NCBI RefSeq assembly: GCF_003255815.1
Contig: NC_037673.1
Span: 91,739,384-91,803,383 of the forward strand
From: Theropithecus gelada
Lineage: Eukaryota > Chordata > Mammalia > Primates > Cercopithecidae
Length of the DNA stretch: 64,000 nucleotides
Direction of reading: 5' to 3'
In this document: one piece after another, positions 1 to 12,538 of the stretch
How the letters are laid out: every line of letters begins with the position of its first letter
Numbering within the stretch: the first letter of the stretch is position 1
The notes under the pieces: model-generated
Database searches by the model: none
What the model was told of the DNA's origin: nothing
The model's input: the letters and a program-made list of their open reading frames with translations, nothing else
Translations under genes and position numbers: made by a program

Positions 1-841
1 AGCTTATTAAGTTGTTATGATGCACATTACAGGCTCATTTGCTGTAATTAATTAGTGGAGAGAGGATAGAGCCTCTGCCTGAATTGCTTCTATCTAACAA
101 ATGTTTTCGAGGAGATTTCATTTGTTAAGAAGAGTACAACTGAGAAGAATACTCATGCTAAAAGCTCCTATTGTTCTCCCTTCACTTTACATCCTTTTCC
201 AAAAGCTATTATTTAAAATAAAAATTTTAAGCTGTAAGTAGAAGCATACATTGTGCTTCTTAGCCAGAGCTCTTCTTCGTGAAACTGATATTTCCTAACC
301 CACCATGTTTACATGCAGTGTTTTTCTCCCAGTGGATGCTGGTAGATCTTTGTGTTTTAACTCTCAAATCCTTAGAGTGTTTCAATGATAGATTTGTTTT
401 CTCCCTCTCCTTGTCAAGCCATCAGCTCAGAATAAGATGACAAGAATAATTTGCAGAGTCAAAATAGCCATATAAAAATCCATAGTAAAGATGTACAGTA
501 TGTTGTTATTGGGCCTCTGAACTAGCATTATTATGTTTTATGGATATTCATATTTTACATGTCAACATACAAACAGCAACAAGTCTTTAAGCTTTTTTTA
601 AAAGCTCTTAATGGTTTTCAATGTGGCTTTTTACATATGTTATTTTATTTGGTCATTTTCCAAACACTTAAGCAGGCTGGGGCAAAATGTTATTACCTTT
701 CATTTACAAATAAAAGAACTGAGATTAAAGATCGTAAAAAAAAATGTTTTCTAGAGGACATAACTGCCTTTCGTAGAGATCACAAACAAGCTTGGCCTCC
801 AAATGGTCAGCCAAACATATTCATATACTCTACTATTGCTG
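1..841. other. AT-rich DNA without a recognised gene
   Basis: No convincing exon or named repeat. The 97-codon frame at 559-852 has no recognisable domain. Around 640-740 there is a faint MIR-like texture (a run resembling the antisense core and a stretch like 'aaactgagatta'), too decayed to call. Confidence 0.4.
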
Positions 842-1797
842 AATATTTTTAACATACAGAAAATAAATGTAACAGATAGTCATGAATCCACCTCCCTAGA
901 TTTAACACATGTTAGCCTTTTGTCTATTTGCTTCAGATCATTTTTGTTTGGGTGATTGTAAGGAAGTATTATCAATGCATCTAATATTATCCTTTCCGCA
1001 TCTCTTGCCCATCCCTCATGCCCATCCTTGGGAATCACCACTCTTCTGAATTTGCTGGTAGCATTTTTATGAAGGTTTTCATACTTTCGTTCTATGTATG
1101 TATGTCCATGAGTATATATATTATTTTATGCTTTAAAAGATTACATACGTGGAATCATAGGTACCGTTTTGCAACTTTAGATTGGTCCTGTCTCTTCAAC
1201 AGTAATGCTTCTAAGATTTATCCATGAAGATCTAATTCATTTATTTCAACAACTGCATAGTATTCCATTGTATAAATAAACTACCATTTATTCATCCATT
1301 CCTTACTTATGAACATTTAGATTATTTTCCATTTCCCCTGTTTCAAAACAGTGCAGTAAAAAGTATCTTTGTACAGTTCTTCTTGGCCACAGGGACAAAT
1401 TTTTTTTCTAGGCCTGAAGGACATGTCTAGAAGTGTAATTAATGTGCTATGCACATTTTTCAGTTTTTCTGAGGAGTGGCATATTACTCTCCAAAGTAGT
1501 TGTACTAATTTGTTCTTCCACAAGCAGTGTCTAAATTCCCTTTCCCCACTTTCTCTCCAGACATTGGTGTCCTCAGCTTTTGTTTTCTTTTTCCTGTGAT
1601 TTCATTGGTGTGTAATGACTTCTACTTGTTTTAATTTGATTACTAGTCAGTTTACCTATCTTTTATATGCTTATCGGTCACTGAGATCTCATCTTCCACA
1701 AATTAGTTGATTATATTATTTGATTGCTTATTTTTTCTATTAAACGCTATATATTTTTCTTATTAATTCTAGCCTGATATCTGTCAGAAGGAAGACT
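842..1797 (-). repeat. Old L1 3' end (L1M-type), minus strand
   Basis: Read on the plus strand this is the reverse complement of a mammalian L1 3' region. Landmarks are 'catagtattccattgtat' (1256-1273), 'tttattcatccattcc' (1286-1301) and, near 1775-1795, the degenerate 'cctgatatctgtcag' block that corresponds to the end of ORF2 in old L1s. Many substitutions and no clear poly(T) at the left end point to an ancient, 5'-truncated copy. The short frames inside are remnants of untranslated or ORF2 sequence. The subfamily (L1ME or L1MC) is a guess. Confidence 0.75.
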
Positions 1798-1986
1798 GAT
1801 GTCTAATTCCTAAGCTGAAGTTTTCCTAAGCCACAGAACATCAAAGACTCTATCCAATTCTAGAGTCGAGTAGCTGTGAGAAAGTATTTGAAATAACCTG
1901 GTGCCTGCACCCAGAAGTTTGGTGTATTTTTCCTCTCTGGGGTGGCGGGGGCGGTGTGGTGTTGGGCAGGAGGCACTCATAAGGCC

Positions 1987-2351
1987 TGTAATAGTCTGTT
2001 TTAATGTCGGTAATAAAGACATACCCAAGACTGGGTAATTTATAAAGAAAAAGAGGTTTAATGGAATCACAGTTCCACATGGCTGAGAAGGCCTCACAAT
2101 TATGGCAGAAGGCAAAGAGGAGCAAGTCTCATCTTAAGTGATGGCAGGGAAGAGAGAGCTTGTACAGGGGAACTCTTCTTTATAAAACCATCAGATCTCA
2201 TGAGATTTATTCACTATCACAAGAACAGCATGGAAAAGACCAGCCCCCATGATTCAATTACTTACCACTGTGTCTCTCCCACAACACATGGGAATTGTGG
2301 GACCTACAATTCAAGATGAGATTTGGGTGGGGACACAGCCAAACCATATCA
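1987..2351 (-). mobile_element. Solo THE1-type LTR (ERVL-MaLR), minus strand
   Basis: A complete LTR in reverse orientation. It begins 'tgtaatagtctg' and ends 'aaccatatca', the reverse complement of the usual TGATATGG...TACA ends of THE1/MST LTRs. The conserved 'gactgggtaatttataaag' block lies at 2030-2048. It is flanked by a perfect 5-bp target duplication AGGCC (1982-1986 and 2352-2356), as expected for ERVL-class integrases. No internal region remains, so this is a solo LTR left by LTR-LTR recombination. Such LTRs carry a promoter and poly(A) signal, but nothing here shows present activity. Confidence 0.9.
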
Positions 2352-2882
2352 AGGCCCTAGTGAGAAGATAAATCAGGAAGTGGTGGGAGCTGACAATTTG
2401 GAAGACCAATGGTACATGAGTTTCTTGTGGGCCAAGTGAAGGTAGCCAGGCTTGAGTTGTCTTTAAGAAACCTCTCCCAGGAGCTTCCTCCTAGGTAAGG
2501 AGATCTCAGCAGAAATAGAGTTTGGGTGCATTTTTTGGGTCAAGACCTGGGGAGTGCAAGAGGTCATTTGGAAAGCACATTGTTGTAGTGCAGAGGCTAC
2601 AGGGTTGGGTGCTGCCTCTCAAACTTACTTTTGGGTCTCTGCCATGCAGAGGACACCAACAGCCAGATTTCAACAACACCTTGGGGGGTCTAATGAAGAT
2701 GTTCTCAATCATACCAAGTTTGCTATACAAAGAACCACTTTGTAAACACTCTTGGAGAGAGTGCTCCAATAGGAAGAAAAATAAATCCAGGAGATGCAGC
2801 AAAAAATATGGAAAATAAGGATGACTAAATAAATATTCTCAAGTTTATTTTGTCTAAAAAATTTTTAAAAACCAAAGGTAAT

Positions 2883-2899
2883 GGGTGGGTGGGGGTGGG
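2883..2899 (+). other. G-quadruplex motif
   Basis: The plus strand reads GGGTGGGTGGGGGTGGG: four G-runs with single-T loops. This matches the class of very stable parallel quadruplexes. It lies in otherwise AT-rich DNA about 530 bp right of the solo LTR. No gene start is visible nearby. Confidence 0.8.
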
Positions 2900-4016
2900 A
2901 GAAGCTATTAAGAATCCAGAACTAAAGTTCTAGATAATATCAGTGTGGAGAAGAGAGGAGTGGAAACTAAAGTGATGTGACTGTGTGCTAAAAATATAGC
3001 CTCAAAATATGCAAAACATCATCATTAAGGTTGTTTTTTTTTTCCCCACCAGAAGTATATGAATGGTCAACATTAGAAAATCTCAATGAGTTTCCGTATA
3101 TTTGTAGTCTTAAACATAAAAAAATCATATGTTCATATCAATTGATACAGGAAAATGATTTGATGATAGCAGCCAGCAGGCCATGAGTGGGGTGGTAGTG
3201 GGCAGGTAATGTGATAAGAAATTAACCACCCCGCTTCTCTGAAGGCTGGTGACCTTCCTGCTTACAGCTGTACCTTAAGTGGAGGGTGGAGAGTCTTAAT
3301 TTTGAATTAAAATAGAGATTTTTTTTTTTCCAATTTTATTTTGTCCTAGGCTGGGTTTTCTAGAAGCAGAGTCTGAGAGTGGGATTCAGGGGAGAAGAAA
3401 ATTTTAAGGAATGCTTTTCAGAAAAAGTCGGTAAGGTTAGGGATGATGAAGAAGAAGCTGAGCAAGTATGTGATTTCAAGTGACATCTAGCCTTCCCTCA
3501 TCTATGGGGGAGAGGTTTATATGTAAGTTGCACAGCAGACTGCTTCTCCTAGAACCATAGGCTGGCCTTTTGTCCCTTTGTAATCAGTCTTTGATGTGTG
3601 TGTGGTGAGGGGGTCAAGATTTCCCAGGCAGGATGGTACCTGCCAGCTAAGGGCAATTCTGAGAGAACACTCTGGAAACCATGCCTAGGTAATCATCACA
3701 GCAACTGAGACATGGGTGTACCTGCCTGGGAAATGGAATGGGTAATGGTGTAGAGAACATGGTAGCTTCCGCCACACTGGTTCATACATGCAGCTGGAAT
3801 TTCTAATATCTGAATCAATTATATTTTACAACTTAAAGTGATTATAGGATTTTCTATATCCTAGGTATGCTTAGAAAAAGCATGGGATTGCTTATTTCCA
3901 TCCAGGGGAAGAGGAAGAGGTCCCCTGCCTATGAAAGACAGCAGAAGATAGAAAACAAAAAGAAAATGGCATTTAGTGATTACATCTCATGAGTCCTGCA
4001 TGCTCAATATACCACT

Positions 4017-4165
4017 TGTGTATACACACACACATGCATATACACATATACTGTGCATGTATGCACATGCATTCATATTTCATCATATGTCATGTCACAC
4101 ACATGCAGTACATGCATGTATATATACATGAGCATAGATACATGCATACACATATTTCATTTACT
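4017..4165. repeat. Degenerate CA/TG/TA alternating repeat
   Basis: About 150 bp of nearly continuous purine-pyrimidine alternation (acacac, atgcat, tatata, catgca), including many ATGCA/TGCAT words. It is an eroded dinucleotide microsatellite with Z-DNA-forming character. The overlapping 71-codon frame at 3989-4204 (His/Met/Ile/Tyr-rich) is a by-product of the repeat. Confidence 0.65.
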
Positions 4166-5784
4166 CTCATCATATCCTATAGCTTAAAAAATATAGTCTT
4201 ATAATGACTATATAAGCAGCCACTGTTAGCACCATTATTGTGTAAACACTAAAATCTCTACAGCTATTAATGCTATATGAAAAGGATGGATGATACTCAT
4301 ATTTTCTTGTCAGCATTCCATTTCTTTGAATTAGAGAAAGTTGAAAAGAGAGTATTTCTTTTTCTGCCAAATATCTGGAAACACTTGGTCTCTCGGGTGG
4401 ACTTCCAGCCAAATGAGGATCTCCGTAGGAATGGAAGAAATCACACACTCTGCTCCAGGAGCCTCTGTTTGCCAGGTCACTTTGCTTTACTTTGGATTTC
4501 TACCATTTGATCGAAGGTCAGTCCAGAGACTTGAGGCCCACCGTGGTGCTGCAGATGGCCCAGTCTTGCCAGGGAAATGTGTGCCCTTGTGTTTTTGCCA
4601 GGTACGGATCTGAAGATGAGATGTTTGCATCTCTAACACCTCACATTTTGTGCCAAACCAGGCCTGCACTGCAAGAAGAAATCCTCTTGCCAATTTTCCT
4701 TTATTAAAAAGATACTCCTTTTCATGCCCAAGAATAACATTATGGAAAAGGATAACCATTTAGCTATGTTTGACCATGGTCCTAAGGAATTCGGCAGGAT
4801 CCCACAGAATTCCAAACAACGCATTTTTCACAAGCAAAGGATGAAAGGTACATCAATAGACATGATAAGAACAGAAGATGGGTAATTCTTTTAGAAGGCT
4901 TTACAATGTTACTAGAGCACCAAGTATCAATGTTCTGATCAATGTTCTTATACCACAGCTATACATGGTATACTTGCATTATATTTTGAGTAATAATAAA
5001 ATATGCTTCTTGAGAAGTTATGAAAACTGAGCTGACTATTAAGGATTTGGCATCTTATTTTGCTGTACGGAAAGACATTTAGCATGTGGTTTCACACCCA
5101 GCCTGTAGGAGTTCATCCAAGTTCAGTGGTCGTAGACACAGTCAACATCCTCTTCTTTTAGAGTTCAGATAGCCCCACTAACATTCAGAATTTCCAAGCA
5201 CACACTGCATCATTGTTTTAAAGCACATCCTTTAGTGCCAGACAACAGGCAAACACTAATGAAGTTCCAGGTAGAGGCATGTTTATTTGTTTTCTGTGGT
5301 TCAGAAACCATTTCCGTTTGCTTGAATAACACATTGTCTAAAAGCAATTTCCTTTCTCTCTCCATGGTTCCTTGAAATAGTAAATTATTAAAATAATCAA
5401 GCCTACTGGTGCCATAATGAACAAGAGGTGATCTCATATTGGAGGCACTAAGCAGAGAAAAAGATTTTTAAAATTAACATAAATTCATTCTCTGGGACTC
5501 AAGTTTGTGGTTTTTGTTGCTGTTTGGTAGTTCCTAATTCCACTTCCCCAGTCCCCACACACACATTCCTTGGTTCCAATATTGCATTATAAAGATGACT
5601 CATATTAGGATAAAGTTGTGTCTCAGCCTACATCACTTCTCAGCACAGGTAATGAGTAAGAAGAGAGCAATGAAATGACTAACAATGAAGTAGAAGTCAC
5701 AAACAAAACTGAATGAAGTTGCTTGAAAAGAAAATTTTGCTTATAGGCAAGTCTCTGTGCAGAGAGAGCCAGTGCATCCAGATT

Positions 5785-5995
5785 CAACTGCTAATCAGAA
5801 AATCTGGGTTTTGGCCTTTGCTCTGACACCAACATGACTTTGGGTGAGTCCCATACCCACACTAAGCCTCAGTTTCCACTTCTGTAAAACAGTAACACTA
5901 GTTACTCACTTTGCTTATTTAAGTATCAAATGAGATAATGTATGTGAAAATACTTCATGAACTATAGACCACTTTAGTAATGTAAAATACTAGTA
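5785..5995 (+). repeat. MIR SINE, plus strand
   Basis: Matches the MIR layout. A 5' region near 'aatctgggttttgg' is followed by 'gactttgggtgagtcc', then 'aagcctcagtttccac', then 'tcaaatgagataatgtatgtg'. These are the tRNA-derived part, core and 3' part in the expected order. Confidence 0.8.
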
Positions 5996-6732
5996 GAACA
6001 GCACATGTGTTAAAGCTAGAGGTCAGATTTGTTTTTTCTTAACTGTTGTCCTTTTGTAGGTATTCACACTAACACTAAGCCCCTGTTACCTCAATTCCAC
6101 TCCTAACTGGTCTCTGTCATTCCGTTCCACCCTTCAAAATCCTTTCAGTCCCTCCTGTACTTTGAAGCCAGATGAATCTTCCTGAATTATTAATTTCCAG
6201 GGAAATGTCTTCGTAAGTCTTGCAAGCCTGTGGAGCTCCATGTAGTGTTTAAAATAATAGAAACAATATGCCCATGGCAAAGGAATAATGTGGGCGATAA
6301 TGTAATCCAGATGTCAGTTTAGACCTCTCTGTCTCTTGAGAATCTAGGGATATCAAGATAAATTGATTCTGACTCCCAATTCTAGAGCCCATAATTGGTC
6401 AAAATAATGTCATACACATCATTGAGAGCATACTTCCTCATGGTTGCTAGATTCATCTGGGCTTTTATTTTTGTTGTTGCAAATGACAGAAACTCAACTT
6501 TTAAATTCCTAAGCAAAAAAGTAAATAAGCTGGCTTATTTAACTGGAAAACTCAAAAGGTAGCATGACTTAAGGCGTGAGTAAATCCGGTGACTCAATTA
6601 TATTAACAGAATTCTTTTTATTTTTGTTCTGCCTTTCTCTGAGTTGTCTTCATGCTCAGGCAGTGTCTCTGTGTGTGGTGAAGAGCTGATGAAGGCAATG
6701 AATTAACCAAGATTAATCAGCAGTTAATTACA
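5996..6732. other. Unrecognised DNA
   Basis: I see no gene, named repeat or unusual structure here. Confidence 0.4.
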
Positions 6733-7200
6733 GCTGCAAGTAACAGGAAAAATGCTAAGTGGCTTAAACAAGATAGTTTATTTCTCTCTCACATAAGGGT
6801 CTAGTTGTAAACAATTCAGGGCAAGTAAGACAATTATGTCCCACGAAGACTTCAGCTGCCTATCATTACAGGTTTCCGCCTTGCCATCGCTGGTTCAAAA
6901 TGGAGCTCTGGTCATGATGTCCATGTCCCAAGCAGCAGATGCACGAGGAGAGAAGTAATGATGAAGGGTACAAAGCAACTCTTTCTTAAAAAAGATTTCT
7001 GAAAGCTCTCACATGACATTTGCGCTTACGTGGCACTGATGTGGCCATATGTAGCTACATTTTCCAAGAAAGGCTGGAAAATGTAGGCTTTTATTCTGTG
7101 TATTGTATGAGACCATTTGCCTAGCTGAAACATTCTTATTGTGAAAAAAAGAGGGAACAGATATTGGAGAACAATTAACACCTTCTGCTAACAGAAATTC
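6733..7200. repeat. Ancient interspersed repeat, family not named
   Basis: The opening 'gctgcaagtaacagg', the following 'gtggcttaaacaa...tttatttctctctcac', and later 'ggctggaaaatgtaggc' look like blocks of an old mammalian interspersed repeat seen in many loci. I cannot name the family or its orientation with confidence. Confidence 0.35.
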
Positions 7201-8051
7201 TATTAGCTTTATCAACTCCATGGAGAGAGCATCTTCTCAGGTCCTATAAAAAACTTCTGGCAACACTCTTATAGGCTCTACTTGAGTCCTATGTCCATTG
7301 TTAACGATCACTTTCAGGTGTGGTTTACTAACCAGATGTAAAATGTGCTTACCCCCGTGGTGGTGATGAGGGTAGGGCCGGACCAGCCACATACACACCA
7401 CATGGGATGGATTCCTCCAGGAGAAAAGCCACGTGTGTGTTGGCGGGATTGGGATGGGGTGTCTCATACCAGACAAAGGAGGCAGGGATGATGGATTGCT
7501 GTAAAGAACAGATGTCCACCACAGCTTCTCTGTCTCCAGCTTCAGCATGAGAACATTCTATTTTATCCTGTGTCAACTGAGAGGCAAAATTCGGTTCCTT
7601 CACTGAGTGAAGAAATCTACTTCTGCTATCATTTCTGCACAAAATGTTCAGAGGAACATCTTTCCACATGTGTCTAAATATTATAAAAGCCTTAATATTA
7701 GCTAGGCAATGAGATGTGAACATTGTATTAATGCAACAAATCCTTGGAGTTGTGCAGTGCATAGCCTAAACAACCTTAAGAGGCATCCCTAGATACTGTC
7801 ATCAGAAATTTTATCCAAGTATCAATCACCAATTGGTATAACACTAGGAAGGGTTTTTATTTTTTATGACCCTTGTAAGTAAATATTCATAAACACCTTA
7901 ATTTTACCACTTATTGTATTTTAAAACACTTTTAAATTGTCACCTATTGAAGACTAACAGTGAAAAATCCAACATTTGTCATTGTGGCATTATCATAATT
8001 TCAAGAATAGTTGCTAAATCTGCCATTCTAAAAAAAATGCCAATTGTATCA
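7201..8051. other. Unrecognised DNA
   Basis: Contains a 137-codon minus-strand frame (7762-7349). It has no domain, overlaps another open frame, and shows no codon-like conservation that can be judged from one sequence. No exon is called. Confidence 0.35.
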
Positions 8052-8215
8052 AGTTAGTGCTTTCCAACCTTGGCTGCAAGTTAGAATCACCTGAGGGTTC
8101 ATAAAAAAATTATTATAGGGTATAATCATTGACCAATTAAATCAGACTATCTAGGGAGTGGGCACTGGGCTCCATTTATTTATATAACATAGATTTCATC
8201 AGATTGGCCTCTACA
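8052..8215 (+). repeat. MER5-type hAT-Charlie MITE
   Basis: Begins 'agtgctttccaaccttggctgc', close to the terminal inverted repeat of MER5A/MER5B, then 'gttagaatcacctgaggg' and 'aattaaatcagactatct'. The expected inverted terminus on the right side is decayed. This is a non-autonomous DNA transposon relic. Confidence 0.65.
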
Positions 8216-9984
8216 AGCAACTAAAATTAACACTGATTGAGGTTTACGTAGCCTAATTAGTCTTCCCTAAATAATATTTATCTAAAATAGAGTATAAGGG
8301 GCTTCAAAATGCTCAAATATAAAGGGGCTCTGTGTCTTACATCGAGGCACATACGGGACTAACTTTTCACAGATATTTTGGTCATCTGGAGATTCAGGAA
8401 CTCAGATCATTTTCCTGGCCACAGGCACTTAGACTCTGTCACAAGACAGATCCAAACTCCCTGTCCTTCCTTGATACTTTGATTGGCAAGTCTCATTCTG
8501 CTGTTTGAACCTGTGTTTCAACTTTACTGATGAACATTCTTAGCATCATTTCTATCTGGTCCAGACTAAAGTTCACCACAGCATCCACTGTTTAACAATT
8601 GGAAGGAATAGTGTAACTCCAGCCCTGTCCTCGGACACTTACGTGAGGCTCCCATTTGTTTTATGTGCAGAGGACCGGCAGAGCCCAGAACTTGGCCTTA
8701 TACTAAAGAAGTGTTAATATATCTTGCTTGTAAAATGTCATAAATCCACCAATGAAACTATGTTTATTTGACTTAGTTCCTTTCTCAAATGACTTCACAA
8801 ACTTAGTAACTGAAGGTCAGGTTCGGACAGAATTTATTCTCATGGTCTGCTCAGCATTTGCAAGGAAAGAAACTTATCAGAATCCACCCCCCCACCCCAA
8901 CCCCTTCTCTTCACCATGGGTTGGAAGGAGCCTCTGTGCTCTTACCATTGGACTGGCTTGGGGATGGGTGCTGTTATGCACCAGGTAAGAGGCAGCATTC
9001 GCACCAATGCTGGGAGGGATACGAGAGTCGTAAGGGTTCACCTTCTGCACCTGCTCACTACTGATTCATGAAACTGTATGTTTCACAGAGAAAAAAAGCA
9101 AAGAAGAAGCAGTGTGTGGAAATATAAGAAAGCACAGTATCCTTACAAAAATGTTTTGGTGTCTCTGATGAAGGAGGGAAAAAAGATCAATTTGTGCCTG
9201 TCAGTACCCCCAGGGACAGAGTCCTCCCAGAATAACTATTGACTGGATCATTATTTTGTTTCTCCTCTCAATCCTAAATCAAGCCACCTGGGATTTTCAG
9301 ACACCCTGAAAATGTCATGGATGCTGGGTGCTAATAATCAGGTCTCCAGTTGCCCATACAGAGCCCCTAGACCACAACACCCTTGCAGCTAACCAGCATG
9401 GGGTTAACTATTACTGAATTCCCTTGTTAAGGGTGATGGTGGGCTCTGTTCTGGGGCTCCTGGGGGCTGCCTCTAAGTCTCTCTAGCCGGGACTTCCATG
9501 GGGGAGGCATGTTGGAGTGGAAAGAGCCTGGGCTTTGGAGCCTGATTGATCTGCAGCTTCCTTATTGTGAGTGGACAAATAGAACATACTAGCATTGTGT
9601 AAAAAGGGCTTAATAAATGACATCTGTATGCCATCCTAATTACATAGGGTAGAAAAGAAAATACCAGGAAGAAATTCATAAATACAAAGTGGGCGATGAG
9701 TCAACAAACACCTTCCCAGGGCAATTTAATACAGGAAAGTGATTAAAGAGAAAAAGCTAAGAAACATTGACAGCTATAGTTTTAGAGAAGGACATGCACT
9801 TATTTCTTTTTTCTCTTAAATGAATCTTCACGGAAAGTGAAAATGGACTGATTCTGACAACAGTAAATCTTTGGCTACCCATAGTTTGATTCCTCTGTAC
9901 AAGTCAGCAAAATAACACTAGAAGGGGACTTCTATTAGCCCTAACCTTTCTAATAGCTCTGGTAACTGTTTATACTGTCATAAA
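8216..9984. other. Unrecognised DNA
   Basis: No gene recognised. The C-rich run at 8886-8907 (minus-strand G-runs) is the only compositional outlier; short frames across it are Pro/His-rich because of that run. Confidence 0.4.
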
Positions 9985-10075
9985 TAATTTGGTCTTGGTT
10001 TTCCCATCTGTGAAGAGAGTAAGAAATACTTTTCTTTTTTTCCAAGTTGTTTCAAAGTTCAAATGAAATAGTATT
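9985..10075 (+). repeat. MIR fragment
   Basis: The run 'ggttttcccatctgtgaagagagtaag' followed by 'gtttcaaagttcaaatgaaatag' matches the second half of MIR (the 'cctcagtttcctcatctgtaaaatggg ... ttaaatgagat' section). It adjoins an L2 fragment. Confidence 0.5.
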
Positions 10076-10084
10076 TATCAGTGT

Positions 10085-10300
10085 ATTTACCTGATTCATT
10101 CATTTAACACACACCTACTGTCCACTATGTGCCAAACATTGTTCCAGGTGCTGGGGATATAACAACACAGACTAAAGTTCCTGCTTTTATGGCGTTTACA
10201 TTTTAACAGCAGGAAAAAGATGATAAAGAAACAAACCGATAAAGGTATGTGTCAGGTGTTGATAAGTAATGTGAAGAAAAAGAAATCGCTAAGGAGGATA
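10085..10300 (-). repeat. L2 LINE 3' end, minus strand
   Basis: Antisense L2 landmarks in order: 'gattcattcatttaac', 'cctactgtccactatgtgcc', 'gttccaggtgctggggat', 'tttatggcgtttacatttta', and 'ttgataagtaatgtgaagaaaa'. These are the reverse complement of the L2 3' end that normally finishes in GAATGAATGA. Confidence 0.7.
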
Positions 10301-12206
10301 GTATTACTAAAAAAGTTTCATAAACTTTAAAGAACTGTACAAATTTCAGATTTTAACCTCAGGCTTGATTGATTAATAGGATTAAGTTCCAGGTTTTTGG
10401 CACTGGAGAATGTATTTGATTCTTTAAAATGAGAGGAATTTGCATTATTACTCATTACAAGATCAGCTTTCTTTAAAAGACCCTATTTCCCCACCATTTC
10501 ATAAGTCCTCATATTGGCATGAAGCTGCTGAGAAAGGACCTATTCCCCTTGAAAAAGAAAGAAATTTAAATCAGTGTCAGAAATATCTAGGATTTGAGTG
10601 TCTCCTGAATCCTCATTTCAGTTATTCCTCTTTCTTTGTCTTTGGAAAGTTCTTTCTCTTATTTTTGCCTTAATTCCTATTCTGGAAAATGGGAGCAATC
10701 TTTTTTAATGGATTACTCAGTGCTTTGTTTTGTTCCTAGGGTTGATGAAGATGGAATCAAGCTATCTTTATAAGTGCTAGGTATTAAATATTAATCTTCA
10801 ATAGTGGTTATACTCAGTTCATTTTATGTAATTTCTTGATTAATGTTAAAAGCACACTTCTCAAACATTTATGAATGTGCCTCTAAATGGAAGGCATGTC
10901 ATTGAATAGAGAGAATAGCAAATCACGCCATTCTCCCACCGGGGTGGACACAATTGAATTACAAAGTGAGGGGGGTGAAAAGCTAGTTACAGGTTTTATT
11001 TTAACATAGAGACAGAGTAGTCTCACCTAAGAGGCTGAGTACTACCAACTCCAGTTGGAAAGACGGCTAAGATATAAGAATTGCCCTTGGGTGTTAAGGT
11101 GCCAGTTTTGCAAAATCAAGGTAATGGAATTCAAATTAATTTAGATACTCATTCCATTAAGCTGGGCCATTTTCAAATGAAATTCTCTATGTTAACACTA
11201 GTCACAGTTCATTATCTCTCATTCTAAGATGCTTTAAATACTCTAGTTGCCACAAGGTAGCTGACCTATAGAAATATTTCCCAAGCCTATTAGTGGAGAC
11301 AAGACATTACCTTTCTTGTCAATGAAAGAAGAGGTCGATGGATGGAAGCTGCAAACAATTATTTTAGAGAAGTCTTCCTTCACTTGCTCCCTGGACTCAA
11401 AGAACAAATGTTAAAAGAATCAATAGAATGTTTTATAAGAGAATGAGCCCTTAGAGGGAGGGGCAAGATATGGACTGTGTTGTGACTTGGAAACACCATG
11501 CTTTGCACCAGTAACCAATATTGTTAGCTCTAAATTGTCCTTAAATCTTAAGAAATCCAGGAATTTATTCCTAAGTTTGTTTCTCCAAAAATGTTTGATT
11601 TGTCTGAAGTGGGGAAGACTGTTGCATTTTTAATTTTTTTTAATTGCTAAGAAGGCTGGAGATTAATATAACATTGAGATAATAAAACCTGAAATCCAAT
11701 TTATAGTCTCAGCATGAGGGTATTTTAAAAATTAACATTTTTATTCATTATCATTTCTCTGCTTTCAATCTATTTTATCTTCTCTTACTAAAGTGATCTA
11801 AAGGTTAATTCCCTTGCAGTTAGAAGAAAACAAAGTTGTCCATGATACAAATATTAAAATCAACAGTAATTCAATTAAGTGTTTAAATATTTGCTGAAAC
11901 ATTATCCATTTTGTGAGTCCTAGTTTAAAAAAAAATACTTATGTTGAAAAGAGGAATTTTCTTGTTTGTGTGTGCATCGTAATTTCAAGTATAAAACTCA
12001 ACTTTTTTTTTAAATTGAGGGTTGTAGTCAAGTCGTCCATCCCATTTCCTTTTTCTTATTTTTCCTACTTTTTCTCTCTGGTTCTCAACAATTGTGTATT
12101 TGTGTACCTGAGATGAGACAAACATCTTTTTTTGATCTTATGAATGAAACTATGCTACCCAATGTATTGGCATAAGTGAGAGAAATTCTCTCAGGCACAT
12201 TCTTCA
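10301..12206. other. Unrecognised AT-rich DNA
   Basis: Around 1.9 kb with no recognised gene or named repeat. The short frames at 10440-10673 and 11913-12116 are hydrophobic or Phe/Ser-rich as expected from T-rich DNA and carry no identifiable domain. Confidence 0.4.
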
Positions 12207-12270
12207 CCACCCTCCCCCCTCGCCACCCCCCTCCCTGCCCGCGCCCCCTCCCGCCCCGCCCGCCTTTCCT
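12207..12270. other. Extremely C-rich patch (minus-strand G-quadruplex / GC-box cluster)
   Basis: About 64 bp made almost only of C-runs (several of 4-6 C) with interspersed CpG, for example 'cgcgccccctcccgccccgccc' split around 12239-12260. On the minus strand this gives many runs of three or more G with short loops, hence high quadruplex potential and several SP1/KLF-like GC boxes. It contrasts sharply with the AT-rich surroundings. Confidence 0.75.
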
Positions 12271-12538
12271 TCCACTGCCTTGACCAGAACTTCTCTCAAC
12301 CCTTACTTCAATCTCATAATTGAAAAGAAAAAGAAAACATTGTTCCAGCTCATTCTGGCTTGAAATGGGCCTTTGAGCGGTATTTACAAAGAGTCATTTC
12401 CATGACAATATCAAAAGCCTTCAATTTCTATTCCATGTTATAAAGAGGAAATTTTCACATTCAAGCAACCCTTCAGACCTATATTTTTCGAAGGTGTGAG
12501 ATTGATGTGAAATGAACCCATAAAGAAAATGGTTGGGA

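Larger units (their letters stand above)
2357..5784. other. Unique or unrecognised DNA
   Basis: No gene recognised. Holds the G-quadruplex motif at 2883-2899 and the alternating purine-pyrimidine stretch at 4017-4165, listed separately. The small frames here lack domains and have no supporting splice pattern that I could follow. Confidence 0.4.

Noticed and set aside
1..5. Window begins AGCTT, as if cut at a HindIII site of a clone insert
   Set aside because: Five bases are too few, and the right end shows no matching site; most likely coincidence.
3345..3890. Possible old LTR-like repeat (begins near 'ggctgggttttctagaagcag')
   Set aside because: The texture suggests an interspersed repeat, but I could not name it, find termini or find a target duplication.
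7349..7762. 137-codon minus-strand open frame
   Set aside because: Overlaps another long frame, no domain, no flanking gene structure.
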